Of a stretch of DNA of 64,000 bases, positions 41,447 through 50,335 are shown piece by piece. The stretch comes from Corynebacterium sputi DSM 45148 (GTDB lineage: Bacteria; Actinomycetota; Actinomycetes; Mycobacteriales; Mycobacteriaceae). Each line of letters begins with the position of its first letter. Position 1 is the stretch's first letter. The notes beneath the pieces are model-generated. The model was not told the origin of the DNA. It saw only the letters and a program-made list of their open reading frames with translations, and ran no database searches. Location of the stretch: NCBI RefSeq assembly GCF_000427865.1, contig NZ_ATYV01000005.1:62128-126127 (forward strand), given 5' to 3'. The position numbers and the translations under genes were made by a program.

Positions 41447-41819
41447 GTGTCGGAATCCGGAAAACCCAAGATTATGGCGGGTTTTTGCCGTGTAAGTCGC
41501 CGTTATTGTTCTCGTCCTTGGGGCCGGCAGCGCTGCTAGTTCTTCTAGGTGTGGCAGCGGGAGGTCAAGTGCAATTCCACTAGGACTGGGTCACGCTGAC
41601 GTTGTATGTGTTGGCGGATCTGGCAAAGCTCGTCGGGAAGCAAAAGATGGTGTCGCGCGGGTGCTGGGAACGTTCGGTGGTTCCGCGATCGTCGCGATTC
41701 TCGTTTTCGCGGGCGATCCCGGTGCTGTGGGCCTGCCTGCTGATGATGCTGAGAATCCCCCATGGCAGTGGCATCACCGAACTGGACTGAAAGAGAAGCC
41801 AATCGAGGACCGAGCCTGA
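41447..41819 (+). pseudogene. Broken small membrane-protein gene
   Basis: GTG at 41447 with CAGGGG upstream opens a frame (SESGKPKIMAGF) that stops at 41537. Coding-like pieces continue in other frames: PAALLVLLGVAAGGQ (a membrane helix) then a TAG, then YVLADLAKLVGKQKM in the same frame, and finally VLGTFGGSAIVAILVFAGDPGAVG leading to a TGA at 41817-41819. That last stop abuts the stop of the convergent peptidase gene, as other convergent genes here do. At least two frame changes and one stop are needed to join the pieces, so it is read as a decayed gene. Original function unknown. Confidence 0.5.
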
Positions 41820-43052
41820 TCAGTGATCGTGGACGAGCGCGCGTAGATGACGGAAAATTTCTGCGCCATCGACATGGATACCGTTGTGCTCCCACCGGTT
41901 AGTGACCTGCGGACGTAGCCCCTTGATCGCGCTGGCGGTCTGCATCGACAATTCGAATGGCACGAAGATGTCGTCGAGGTAGACCTCCGCTGCGGTGAGG
42001 ACTGATGTGGTGTGGAGTTTGTGGGCGTCGTAAAGCGGGGTCCAATCGTCCTTAGCCGCAAGGATCTCGGCGACCTCACGCCACGGGCGAAGCGAGGCGA
42101 CCTCGTCGTAGTGCCACGGGAAGAAGTGCTCAGCGGTGAGGTACCGGTACTCGTCTTCGCCGAACCCCGGGATTTCGCTGCGCAGGCGCTCGGCGCTCCA
42201 GTTGGTAGCGGAGTCCATGGCGTAGATCGTCTCGTGGAGGATCGCATAGAGCGGATCGGCGGCGACGTCTAGGAGACCTGCGACCTCCACGAGGAATGAT
42301 GTGCGTAGACGGTCTCCTCGGAATGGATCCTCCAGGAGGTAGGAGAGAAGATCGAAGCCCCCAGTGCGGCCAAGATTGGAGCCCACCGTCCGAAATCGCC
42401 TGGAACTGAGGCGCTCTCCGCTCGGTAGGAATTCTTCAGCGGAATCTAGGTGCTGACAAATTTCTGCGACGCGCTCTGCCGCCCACGGGAACCGCTCATA
42501 GAAGCGCTCATTGCGCACAGCGGTTTTGGCGTAGGTTGCGCGGTAGATGTCGTCAATACGCGTGTGCGGATCATCGACATACCCGGGCAGCCCACCGGTC
42601 ACCAACGCAGCGGCGACGCCTGCGGGGCGGAAGGACAGGTACGTAGCAATACAGAACCCTCCGAAGGACTGGCCGAGTAGCGTCCACGGCTTCTCGTCGA
42701 GTGCTGCGCGGAGACATTCGGCGTCCTCCACAATGCTGTCGGCCCGCAGGTGAGTGAGGTACTCCGCCTGCTCGGCCGCAGTGGCACCAAGTGCCTCGGG
42801 AGTAGCCGCATCAACGGGCGTAGACCGGCCAGTGCCGCGCTGATCGAAGAGGACAACGCGGTAGTGCTTCAGCGCTTCACCAAGCCAGCCGTCCGGCGTC
42901 GCGCCATCACCGCTGACGATCGGCCGGGGCGCGTGGTGGCCTGGCCCGCCCTGCAGAAACAGCAGTGCAGGAAGTTCCTCGCCGTTGGCCCGAATGTACT
43001 CGCGGGCGAAGATCTCGATGGTGCGCTGATCTGCGGGGTCCCCGTGCACCAA
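41820..43052 (-). CDS. Alpha/beta hydrolase, proline iminopeptidase-like (S33)
   Basis: A 410-residue S33-type peptidase: oxyanion motif LQGGPGHH, RGTGRSTPVD, the nucleophile elbow GQSFGG, an acidic residue late in the fold, and the histidine in HNGIHVDG near the C-terminus. The family removes N-terminal proline or acts on related substrates. The first standard start is TTG at 43052, but the frame continues upstream with family-like sequence (RTTSTTRHGHTVREHFLTVP) for 24 codons to 43124, where a normal Met would be expected and ATA stands. The gene may use a non-standard start or may be impaired. Confidence 0.8.
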   Translation of the reverse strand: MVHGDPADQRTIEIFAREYIRANGEELPALLFLQGGPGHHAPRPIVSGDGATPDGWLGEALKHYRVVLFDQRGTGRSTPVDAATPEALGATAAEQAEYLTHLRADSIVEDAECLRAALDEKPWTLLGQSFGGFCIATYLSFRPAGVAAALVTGGLPGYVDDPHTRIDDIYRATYAKTAVRNERFYERFPWAAERVAEICQHLDSAEEFLPSGERLSSRRFRTVGSNLGRTGGFDLLSYLLEDPFRGDRLRTSFLVEVAGLLDVAADPLYAILHETIYAMDSATNWSAERLRSEIPGFGEDEYRYLTAEHFFPWHYDEVASLRPWREVAEILAAKDDWTPLYDAHKLHTTSVLTAAEVYLDDIFVPFELSMQTASAIKGLRPQVTNRWEHNGIHVDGAEIFRHLRALVHDH

Positions 43053-43183
43053 GGGAACTGTGAGGAAGTGTTCCCTGACAGTGTGTCCGTGGCGGGTAGT
43101 GCTCGTCGTTCGCAGTTCGGTTATTCACTTAGCTGTACCCGATTCGTAATATCGCAGGTACATCCCGGCGATCGGAGAACACC

Positions 43184-43886
43184 ATGACCACTACGATCCT
43201 CGTTCCTGGAGCCTGGATGGGCGGCTGGATCTGGGAACCCACTGTGCAGATTCTCCGACAACATGGGATTGATGCTGAGACGATCACTCTCGAAAATGGG
43301 GATGTCGGGTTGGGTGATCATGTGCGGCATTTGATTGATCGCGTCGACGGTAAGGCCATTTTCATTTCACATTCCTACTCGGGAATGGTCACAGCATCGG
43401 CAGCGGACCGATCGGGAGAGCAGGTCCGCGGACTGATCCATGTGGGCTCGTTTCTGCCCGTGAACGGGCACTCGCTTCTCGACGCCTGGGGCCCGACCCC
43501 GCAGCCCGCACCCAGGAACGCACCGATATTGACGCCGCCGGGGCCGTTGGCTCGCCCCAACGAGGCAGATGCTCGAGTTTGAAAGGGAACTGTCGCCAGA
43601 GCAGCGCGATTTCCTCGCGGACAACTTCACCTCACACCCAGGTCGAACGGTGACGGAATCGGCGTCGATGACGAGCCCAGTCGAGAATCAGGCCTCCTCG
43701 TATATCGGAGGCGATCCGCCGATGCACGGGCCGGATTGGCGGCTGATCCAACTAGACGGAGGCCACTGGCCGATGCTCACCCGGGCGGAGGAATTCCACG
43801 ACCTGCTGGTGCGGGAGATCCGGCATCACCAGGGCACGGCAGACGACCCTTCTTCGTGGCAGCGAGTTACCCGCTCGGTGGCATAA
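43184..43886 (+). pseudogene. Frameshifted alpha/beta hydrolase (EstC/salicylate-esterase-like)
   Basis: The ATG at 43184 opens an esterase-type N-terminus (TTTILVPGAWMGGWIWEP) with the nucleophile elbow HSYSG, but the frame ends at a TGA at 43580-43582. The rest of the fold continues in another frame from about 43569 (LEFERELSPEQRDFLADNF) to 43886, including the catalytic-histidine region DGGHWPM. The total of 703 nt fits a 234-residue enzyme with one base gained or lost. The catalytic Ser and His are thus split over two frames. Real decay or a sequencing error. Confidence 0.75.
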
Positions 43887-43969
43887 TTGGCGATTCTGAC
43901 GACGAAATTGCCACTCTGCGGGTAATCCGTTGCCACCGAACGAGGCTGCAATCTCGAGGACGAATCTGG

Positions 43970-44464
43970 TTAGACGACCTGGGCCTCGAAGTAGCTCTTC
44001 AGGGCGGGGTAGTAGTCATCCCAGTTCGGCAGGGGTGAATCCGTGACAGCCGCGACCAACTGGTCGAGGTAGTACTCCCAGCCTGGCCCGACGTCACCGA
44101 CTTCAGCCGGAGTGATTCGGTGATGGGTGAACCGCAGCAGGCAATTGTCGTCAACGCTGGAGAGATCGAACGACACGTCCCACGGGGTATCGCCTGAGTT
44201 CGATAGGAGCCTGAGTCTGCCGGGGGCGTCGCACTCGGTGATGGTCAGTTCCATCCAGGAGGAATCTTCCTCGAGAACTATCTGGACCTCGATGGTTTCG
44301 CCGGGTGCGGAGGTGCCTCTCCATCGCCCGATCCATGTAGCGGTGAGGTCGGATTCAGTGATGTTGGCCCAGGCGTCGTGGATGTTCCGGGGAAGCGTTC
44401 GGGTTACCACGAGTTCGAGGCCGTTGGGGCCCTCGACGAGGCGTCCTGTTGGCGTCGGTGTCAT
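43970..44464 (-). CDS. SRPBCC/AHSA1-domain protein
   Basis: A 164-residue START-like protein: LELVVTRTLPRNIHDAWANITESDLTATWIGRW is the characteristic AHSA1 opening, followed by a beta-rich hydrophobic-cavity domain and a C-terminal helix. These bind small lipophilic ligands. It lies 16 bp after the broken SDR gene in the minus-strand LLM-SDR-SRPBCC operon. Confidence 0.88.
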   Translation of the reverse strand: MTPTPTGRLVEGPNGLELVVTRTLPRNIHDAWANITESDLTATWIGRWRGTSAPGETIEVQIVLEEDSSWMELTITECDAPGRLRLLSNSGDTPWDVSFDLSSVDDNCLLRFTHHRITPAEVGDVGPGWEYYLDQLVAAVTDSPLPNWDDYYPALKSYFEAQVV

Positions 44465-44480
44465 CGTGATGTTCCTTAAA

Positions 44481-45210
44481 TCAGGGCAGGATCGCGTCGG
44501 TGTAACCGCCGTCGACGCGTAGTGCGCCGCCGGTGGTCGCAGAGGCCAACGGCGATGCGAGGTATGTGACCATGTTCGCGATCTCCGCGGGACGGATCAG
44601 CCGGTGCAGCAAAGACTGCGGGCGATGCAGCCGCATGAACTCAGCTTCGGCGTCTTCCCACGGAAGTGCCGGGTCGACCAGTTCGTAGACGAAATCCTGC
44701 ACACCTTCGGTGTAGGTCGGACCTGCGATCACGGAGTTCACGGTGACGCCGGAGCCTGCGGCTTCCTTGGCAAAGCCTCGGGAGACAGCAAGCAACGCGG
44801 TCTTCGTGGTTCCGTAGTGGATCATCTCGGCAGGGATGACGATTGCGGAGTCGCTGGCGATGGTGAGGACTCGGCCCCATCCGGTGCTGGTCATGAGGGG
44901 CAGAACCGCCCGGATCAGGCGGACACTGGCCATGACGTTGACGTCCCAGTACCGCTGCCATTCCTCGTCGGTGATCTCCATTGCTGGTCGGGCTCCGAAG
45001 ATACCGAAGTTATTGACCAAGATGTCGATAGAGCCGGCAGCCTTTAGCGCAGAGGCCAGTCCGTCATCAGTCGTCGACTCGGTCGGAGGTGCGCCCATTG
45101 ACCGCCATGGTTGCCCCGGCCTCTGCCAGCCGGCGGGCGATGGCCAGTCCAATGCCTTGGGCGGAACCACTGACAAAGGCGGTCTTGCCGGTCAAATCGA
45201 TGCCGATCAT
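44481..45210 (-). pseudogene. Frameshifted short-chain dehydrogenase/reductase
   Basis: The ATG at 45210, overlapping the LLM stop by 4 bp, gives a good SDR N-terminus (IDLTGKTAFVSGSAQGIG, the NADP-binding glycine motif) but stops at 45067 after 47 residues. The rest (LASALKAAGSIDILVNNFG, catalytic YGTTK, C-terminal LRVDGGYTDAILP) is in a different frame down to 44481. The total of 730 nt fits a 243-residue SDR with one base changed near 45070-45090. Probably inactive, unless the shift is a sequencing error. Confidence 0.8.
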
Positions 45211-46229
45211 CGGCCTGTTCCTTTCTCCCAGCCAAGGGCAGGTGCGATGTGCTCGGCGAACGATTGCAGCAAGTGAGCGTTGTAATCAGCACCCAACTGG
45301 TTGGGGATGGTGAGCATGAGGGTGTCGGCGTCCATGACGGCTTCGTCGGCAAGCAGCTGCTCCACGAGCTTGTCCGGCTCACCGACATAGCTCCGGCCGA
45401 AGGTCGAGTTGAATCCGTCAATGACGCCGATTTGGTCGCGCCCGCCGGATTCACGGAGGAACAACTGCCGATCGATGTCATTGGTGATGGGGAAAACCGA
45501 ACGGCTCACGGACACACGTGGCTCCCAGTCATGTCCGGCTGCGGTCCACGCGTTGCGGTACAACTGGATCTGCTCATGCTGCAGAGCGGCGAAAGACGCG
45601 CCGGTGGCCTCGGTGATGAGAGTTGAACTCATCAGATTCACGCCCTGCTGGGCAGCCCATTCTGCTGTCGCGCGTGAGCCTGCACCCCACCAGACGCGCT
45701 GGCGTAGGCCAGGGGACTGCGGTTCGATACGCAAGCGTTGCCCGGGTCCGTGGAAGTCTGGGTCTGCGTCGACCTGTGGCTCGCCATCGATGGCAGACAT
45801 AAACTGCGCGAATTTGTCGCGGGCCAAGTCAGCACCACGAAGATCCTTCGATCCGGTGTATCCGAAGGCTTCCCAGCCACGAAGGGCAGGCTCCGGTGAT
45901 CCACGGGAGACGCCAAGTGCCAGCCGGCCGTCGGAAAGCACATCCAGTGCTGCGGCCTCTTCGGCTAGGTGCAGGGGATTCTCGTAGCGAAGGTCGATGA
46001 CGCCAGTGCCAACTTCGATCCGGTTAGTCCTGGCTGCAATTGCAGAGAGCAGCGGGATCGGGGCTGCTGCCTGCTTCGCGAAGTGATGGACGCGGAAGTA
46101 GGCGCCATTGACACCGATCTCGTCTGCGGCGACGGACAGGTCGACCGCTTGGTGCAGCATGTCCCGAATGTCGTAGTCGGAACCGATCGGGCCATAGTGA
46201 CCGAAGGAGAGGAATCCGAAAGTTTTCAT
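45207..46229 (-). CDS. LLM-class flavin-dependent oxidoreductase
   Basis: A 340-residue luciferase-like monooxygenase, TIM-barrel type, starting MKTFGFLSFGHYGP. The segments VHHFAKQAAAPIPLLSAIAARTNRIEVGTGV and DVLSDGRLALGVSRGSPEPA bind FMN or F420-like flavin in the family. Substrate unknown. It is followed with overlap by the SDR gene and preceded 14 bp upstream by the epimerase gene, forming a four-gene minus-strand operon. Confidence 0.9.
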   Translation of the reverse strand: MKTFGFLSFGHYGPIGSDYDIRDMLHQAVDLSVAADEIGVNGAYFRVHHFAKQAAAPIPLLSAIAARTNRIEVGTGVIDLRYENPLHLAEEAAALDVLSDGRLALGVSRGSPEPALRGWEAFGYTGSKDLRGADLARDKFAQFMSAIDGEPQVDADPDFHGPGQRLRIEPQSPGLRQRVWWGAGSRATAEWAAQQGVNLMSSTLITEATGASFAALQHEQIQLYRNAWTAAGHDWEPRVSVSRSVFPITNDIDRQLFLRESGGRDQIGVIDGFNSTFGRSYVGEPDKLVEQLLADEAVMDADTLMLTIPNQLGADYNAHLLQSFAEHIAPALGWEKGTGR

Positions 46230-46243
46230 GTGCTCAGTGGCTC

Positions 46244-46702
46244 CTAGTTCGCCGGTTCAACCAACTCGAGAAGGACACCACCGGCATCCTTCGGGTGCAC
46301 GAAGTTAATGCGGGAGCCACCGGTGCCGATCCGCGGGGCCGGGTAAAGCACCCGTACGTTGATCGAGGCCAGGTACTTCATCAGTGCGTCCATGTCGGTG
46401 ACGCGCACGGCGTACTGCTGCAGCCCCGGTCCACGGGTGTCGATGAACTTCGCGATCGTGGAAGTCTCATCCAGGGGAGCGATGAGCTGCACCAGGGTGT
46501 CTCCCTCGGCGGCGTTTTCCGGTCCGACCATGGCTTCGCGAATGCCCTGGTCTTCATTGACCTCCTCGTGGTGGCTCACCCAGCCGAAGGCGTTCAGGTA
46601 GAAATCGCACGCGGCAGCAAGGTCCCGAACGGCGATGCCGACATGGTCGACAGCGACTACGTATTCGTGGGGAACGGTGACAGAAGAAGACAATTCGCTC
46701 AT
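46244..46702 (-). CDS. mce: Methylmalonyl-CoA epimerase
   Basis: A 152-residue vicinal-oxygen-chelate (glyoxalase fold) protein: VDHVGIAVRDLAAACDFY, GDTLVQLIAPLDETSTIAKFI and HPKDAGGVLLELVEP contain the metal ligands and the typical epimerase stretch. It interconverts (R)- and (S)-methylmalonyl-CoA in propionate metabolism. The ATG at 46702 (MSELSS) is preferred to a start at 46732. First gene of the LLM operon. Confidence 0.9.
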   Translation of the reverse strand: MSELSSSVTVPHEYVVAVDHVGIAVRDLAAACDFYLNAFGWVSHHEEVNEDQGIREAMVGPENAAEGDTLVQLIAPLDETSTIAKFIDTRGPGLQQYAVRVTDMDALMKYLASINVRVLYPAPRIGTGGSRINFVHPKDAGGVLLELVEPAN

Positions 46703-46738
46703 GAACTCAATCCTAACGTGGAGCGATACCATGGACCC

Positions 46739-47044
46739 ATGATCGTCGCCTTCTCAGTCGCCCCCACCACTTCCGAGCCGGATGCAGGGATGGCCGACGC
46801 CGTCGCCGAAGCGGTCCGCATCGTCCGGGACTCCGGATTGCCCAACGAGACAAACGCGATGTTCACCCTCGTCGAGGGGGAATGGGATGAAGTTATGGAC
46901 GTCGTGAAGCGAGCTACCGAGGCAGTATCCGCGGTCAGTCCCCGCACGTCACTGGTGCTCAAAGCCGACATCCGTCCGGGCTACTCCGGCCAACTCACGG
47001 CGAAGGTCGAGTCCGTTGACCGTAGGTTGGGGAATGAGGGGTAG
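46739..47044 (+). CDS. MTH1187-type thiamine-binding protein
   Basis: A 101-residue ferredoxin-like protein of the MTH1187/YkoF family (DUF77): MIVAFSVAPT start, ESDAVAEAVRIVR-like helix, and TNAMFTLVEGEWDEVMDVVKRA. These bind thiamine or related molecules. It is divergent from mce with only 36 bp between the starts. Confidence 0.85.
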   Translation: MIVAFSVAPTTSEPDAGMADAVAEAVRIVRDSGLPNETNAMFTLVEGEWDEVMDVVKRATEAVSAVSPRTSLVLKADIRPGYSGQLTAKVESVDRRLGNEG

Positions 47045-47095
47045 GGAAGCGTCGTTAAGCAAGAGCGGTAGAAACAGCGGAGAGTGAGGACACAC

Positions 47096-48046
47096 GTGCA
47101 CAATCATCATCAGCACCACCACCATCACGGAGGACCGGCGTCGTCGGGTGCGATTGACCTGGAGCAGTTCAAGCAGAGCGCAGATGCCACCACTGATTCG
47201 GGCGCCGGCATTCCGGCGGTCGTTCAGATCACCGGCGAGAACCTCGACGCGGAGGTGGTGAAGCGGTCTGAGGAGGTACCTGTTGTGGTGCTCATCGGCG
47301 CCGAGGGAGCGCCGGATTACACGCGCATGAAGTCGGATTTGAGCGAACTGGCAGAGGCATCCGGATTGAACTGGATTCTCGGGCTCGTGGACGCACACTC
47401 GGCGATGGAGGTGGCGCAGGCATTTGGTGTGCAGGCGCTCCCGACGCTGGTGGCCGTCGCCGGTGGCGGACCGATCGGACAGGCCGAAGGTGAGCAGACC
47501 GGCGAAGCTCTGAGCCAGTGGATTACTGCTGTGCTCGACGCGACGAAGGGCCGTCTGCGCGGTCTGCCGCCGGGAACCCGCATGGCCGGCGATGTTGGTG
47601 AGGTCGAACAGCCCGCCCCGCCAGTGAGCACCGACCCGCGCCTGGAGCAGGCAGAAGACTTGCTTAACGACGGCGACTTTGACGCAGCCGTCTCCGTCTA
47701 CGACGAGATCCTCAAGTCCGAGCCGGCAAACACCGAGTTGAAGGCCGCCCGGACGAATGTCGCTTTCCTCGCGCGTGCCCAGAAAATGGATCGCGCGGTG
47801 GATCATGTCTCCGTCTCGAACCAGGATCCGACGGACGTGGCGGCTGCGCTGAACGCCGCCGACCAGCTGATGCTCATTGGCGAGTCGAACGGCTCACTGG
47901 ACCGACTGGTCAGCACGTTGCCCAAGGTTTTCGGTAAGGACCGCGATACCGTGCGCGACCGCCTGCTGGAGATGCTCCAGATGTTTGAGCCCTCTGATCC
48001 GGCTGCGTTGGATGCGCGGCGACGGATGGCTAGCGCGCTGTTCTAG
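47096..48046 (+). CDS. YbbN-like thioredoxin/TPR co-chaperone with His-rich N-terminus
   Basis: A 316-residue protein: a histidine cluster (HNHHQHHHHH) at residues 2-11, a thioredoxin fold lacking the CxxC (about 40-155), and a C-terminal helical repeat region with TPR_19/20-like features (about 180-316). This matches the YbbN/CnoX class, here without redox cysteines. The GTG at 47096 is preferred because GTGAGGA lies at proper distance; a GTG at 47084 is in frame. Its TAG abuts the convergent gene's stop. Confidence 0.88.
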   Translation: MHNHHQHHHHHGGPASSGAIDLEQFKQSADATTDSGAGIPAVVQITGENLDAEVVKRSEEVPVVVLIGAEGAPDYTRMKSDLSELAEASGLNWILGLVDAHSAMEVAQAFGVQALPTLVAVAGGGPIGQAEGEQTGEALSQWITAVLDATKGRLRGLPPGTRMAGDVGEVEQPAPPVSTDPRLEQAEDLLNDGDFDAAVSVYDEILKSEPANTELKAARTNVAFLARAQKMDRAVDHVSVSNQDPTDVAAALNAADQLMLIGESNGSLDRLVSTLPKVFGKDRDTVRDRLLEMLQMFEPSDPAALDARRRMASALF

Positions 48047-48640
48047 CTAGTGCGGGGTCCTCGTCAGCGGCCAGCTGGAGGGCCCCATGAAGTAGTAGAT
48101 GGCGAAGAACACCGCGACAATGAGCGCGGTGGTCAGAGCCGTCACCACTACGCGCCAGGGACCTGGCAAGGCGCGGTACCAGGTCTCTGTCTTGTCGAAT
48201 AAGCGCGCGGTGAGCAAAACCAGAGCGCGGGCGCGGGGGATCTCGATGGAGAGGATCCCCAAGCCCATGAACAAGATCAGCCAACCGGGCCCAGGTGCCG
48301 GGATCGCGATGATGCCGACTATAAAGACGAGCAGTCCGACGAGGAACGTTAACGGACCCACCATGAAGCCGAAGCGAAAGTGCTTCCAACGCGCCTGCTT
48401 CGTGAGGACCTTCGCCATGAATTTGGCGACCTTGATCTCCATCTTTGTCCGAGGCAGTGAATCCAGGACGCTTCCCTTTTTCTTGCCCGTCGCGCAGGCG
48501 CCGGTGGCGGCATCAACTATCGCCTGTTCAGCCTTGTCGAACTCCTCCGCGTCTGCGGTGAACTTGTTGAGGGTGTCCGGCGTTACGTCCTTCGGAAGGT
48601 CCGGCATCTTCGGTCGTTCAGGAGGCGGGGTACTGGTCAC
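48047..48640 (-). CDS. TIGR02611-type membrane protein (PGPGW motif)
   Basis: A 197-residue protein with a Pro/Asp/Lys-rich cytoplasmic first third, membrane segments near 100-118, 120-140 and 168-190, and the signature PGPGWLILFMGLGILSIEIPRA between the first two. This is the TIGR02611/PGPGW family of actinobacteria, function unknown. GTG start. Confidence 0.85.
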   Translation of the reverse strand: MTSTPPPERPKMPDLPKDVTPDTLNKFTADAEEFDKAEQAIVDAATGACATGKKKGSVLDSLPRTKMEIKVAKFMAKVLTKQARWKHFRFGFMVGPLTFLVGLLVFIVGIIAIPAPGPGWLILFMGLGILSIEIPRARALVLLTARLFDKTETWYRALPGPWRVVVTALTTALIVAVFFAIYYFMGPSSWPLTRTPH

Positions 48641-48776
48641 GGGCGGCTCTCGGAGTAGAGGGATTTCTGTATCGTCGATTATCGCACGCGAAAGAATCCC
48701 GGGTACGGTTCCCGACTCCCGGGGTGTACCGGGGTTGGATAGACGTGAACGCTGTCACTGAGGCACGATAGACGCT

Positions 48777-49592
48777 GTGACTGACATTGAGGACGACTTC
48801 AACGAGGACCTCGTCCTCGACTTCACCGACGTGGCCATGGTGCGTGACGGGCGGACCCTTGTGGGCCCCATCAACTGGCAGGTGGAGCTCGACGAACGGT
48901 GGGTCATTATTGGCCCCAATGGTGCGGGTAAAACGTCTCTGATGAGGATGGCTGCGGCGGAAGAGCACCCTTCATCAGGCATTGCGCTGCTGATGGGTGA
49001 GCAGCTCGGCCGCACGGACATGCGCGATCTGAGGATGATGATCGGACTGACGTCCTCGGCCTTGGCGCACCGCATTCCGGAGGACGAGATCGTGGGGGAC
49101 TTGGTTGTCTCCGCCTCCTACTCGGTTCTGGGCCGGTGGCGGGAGACCTACGAGGCGATGGACTTCGAGCAGGCTTCCGAACTGTTGCACACCCTCGGCG
49201 CCGCACACCTGGCAGATCGGACCTGGGGCACCCTCTCTGAGGGCGAGCGCAAGCGCGTGCTGATCGCACGTGCACTGATGGTCAACCCCGAACTATTGCT
49301 TCTCGACGAACCCGGTGCCGGACTCGACCTTGGCGGCCGTGAGGACCTCGTCGTTCACTTGGGCGAGTTGGCGCTGGATCCCGATGCGCCAGCAATGGTG
49401 ATGATCACCCACCACGTGGAGGAGATCCCCTTCGGATTTACCCATGCGATGCTGCTTGCCGAGGGTGGGGCAGTGGCACAGGGGCTGATCGACGACGTGA
49501 TGACGTCTGAGAACCTCTCCCGCACCTTCAGTCAGGAGATCAAGCTCGACCGGATCGACGGACGATGGTTCGCCCGCCGCGCGCTGACGTGA
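48777..49592 (+). CDS. ABC transporter ATP-binding protein
   Basis: A 271-residue nucleotide-binding protein: Walker A GPNGAGKT (about 46-53), signature LSEGERKRV, Walker B LLLLDEPGAGLD, and a switch histidine in MVMITHHVEE. No permease gene adjoins it, so the partner is unknown; the layout resembles stand-alone iron-type ATPases of corynebacteria. GTG start. The next gene overlaps its end. Confidence 0.9.
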   Translation: MTDIEDDFNEDLVLDFTDVAMVRDGRTLVGPINWQVELDERWVIIGPNGAGKTSLMRMAAAEEHPSSGIALLMGEQLGRTDMRDLRMMIGLTSSALAHRIPEDEIVGDLVVSASYSVLGRWRETYEAMDFEQASELLHTLGAAHLADRTWGTLSEGERKRVLIARALMVNPELLLLDEPGAGLDLGGREDLVVHLGELALDPDAPAMVMITHHVEEIPFGFTHAMLLAEGGAVAQGLIDDVMTSENLSRTFSQEIKLDRIDGRWFARRALT

Positions 49593-50335
49593 CCCCGAGG
49601 CTCGCCTCCACTGTTCTGTTGCTTCGCGACGGCGCCGATGGACTAGAAGTCTTCGTACAGCGCCGCGCCGCGACGATGAAATTCGCGCCGGGCATGACAG
49701 TCTTCCCTGGCGGCGGGGTAGACCAGCGGGATCTGCTGGAGGGCCACGAGGTTCCCTGGAGCGGCCGTGATCTGAAGTGGTGGTCGAGTCATCTCGGCGT
49801 TGGTGAAACCGAGGCCAGAGCGCTGGTTCTTGCTGCGGTCCGCGAGACCTTCGAAGAGACTGGCACTCTGCTGGTGCCAGAGAATCGCTTCCAGGATGTT
49901 GATCGATACCGCGGACGTCTGGAGAGCCGCGACGTGTCGATGTCTGGGTTCTTCCTCGACAAGGGACTGACCGTTGGCTCTGATTTGCTGCGCCCCTGGA
50001 GCAATTGGGTTACTCCAGAAAGTAGCCCGATCCGCTACGACACCTTCTTCTTCCTGGCTGCTCGTCCAGAAGGACAGGAGCCGGACGGACGAAATACTGA
50101 GTCCGTCGAATCCCGCTGGACTACATCAGAGGCGATTTTGGACCAGTGGAGGAGCCGAGAGGTGAAGTTGCTCCCGCCAACGTGGCACCAGCTGATGCGA
50201 TTGTCGGAACTGTCGAGCGTCGCTGAGGCATTGGACATCGCAGATGCTCCGGTGCAGCGCACCGTGACCGATTTCCTAGAGCAGCCATTCATGGCCGAAT
50301 ACATCGAACAAATGGGAGAGCCGCCGTGGCGCTAA
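49589..50335 (+). CDS. Nudix hydrolase
   Basis: A protein of about 248 residues of the Nudix superfamily. The N-terminal VFVQRRAATMKFAPGMTVFPGGGVDQRD is followed, after an insertion, by the core AAVRETFEETGTLL (REtFEEtG). Such proteins hydrolyse nucleoside diphosphate linkages; the long insertion is like NUDT7/19-type CoA pyrophosphatases. The GTG at 49589 overlaps the ABC stop (GTGA); an ATG at 49565 is an alternative. The following methyltransferase overlaps its end by 10 bp. Confidence 0.88.
   Translation: MTPRLASTVLLLRDGADGLEVFVQRRAATMKFAPGMTVFPGGGVDQRDLLEGHEVPWSGRDLKWWSSHLGVGETEARALVLAAVRETFEETGTLLVPENRFQDVDRYRGRLESRDVSMSGFFLDKGLTVGSDLLRPWSNWVTPESSPIRYDTFFFLAARPEGQEPDGRNTESVESRWTTSEAILDQWRSREVKLLPPTWHQLMRLSELSSVAEALDIADAPVQRTVTDFLEQPFMAEYIEQMGEPPWR

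Noticed and set aside
41602-41790. 62-residue plus-strand frame as an intact gene
   Set aside because: It has no ribosome site and is better read as one piece of the broken membrane-protein gene.
47096-47140. His cluster as a cloning tag
   Set aside because: The tract is interrupted by Asn and Gln, encoded with mixed codons and continuous with a natural YbbN-like protein.
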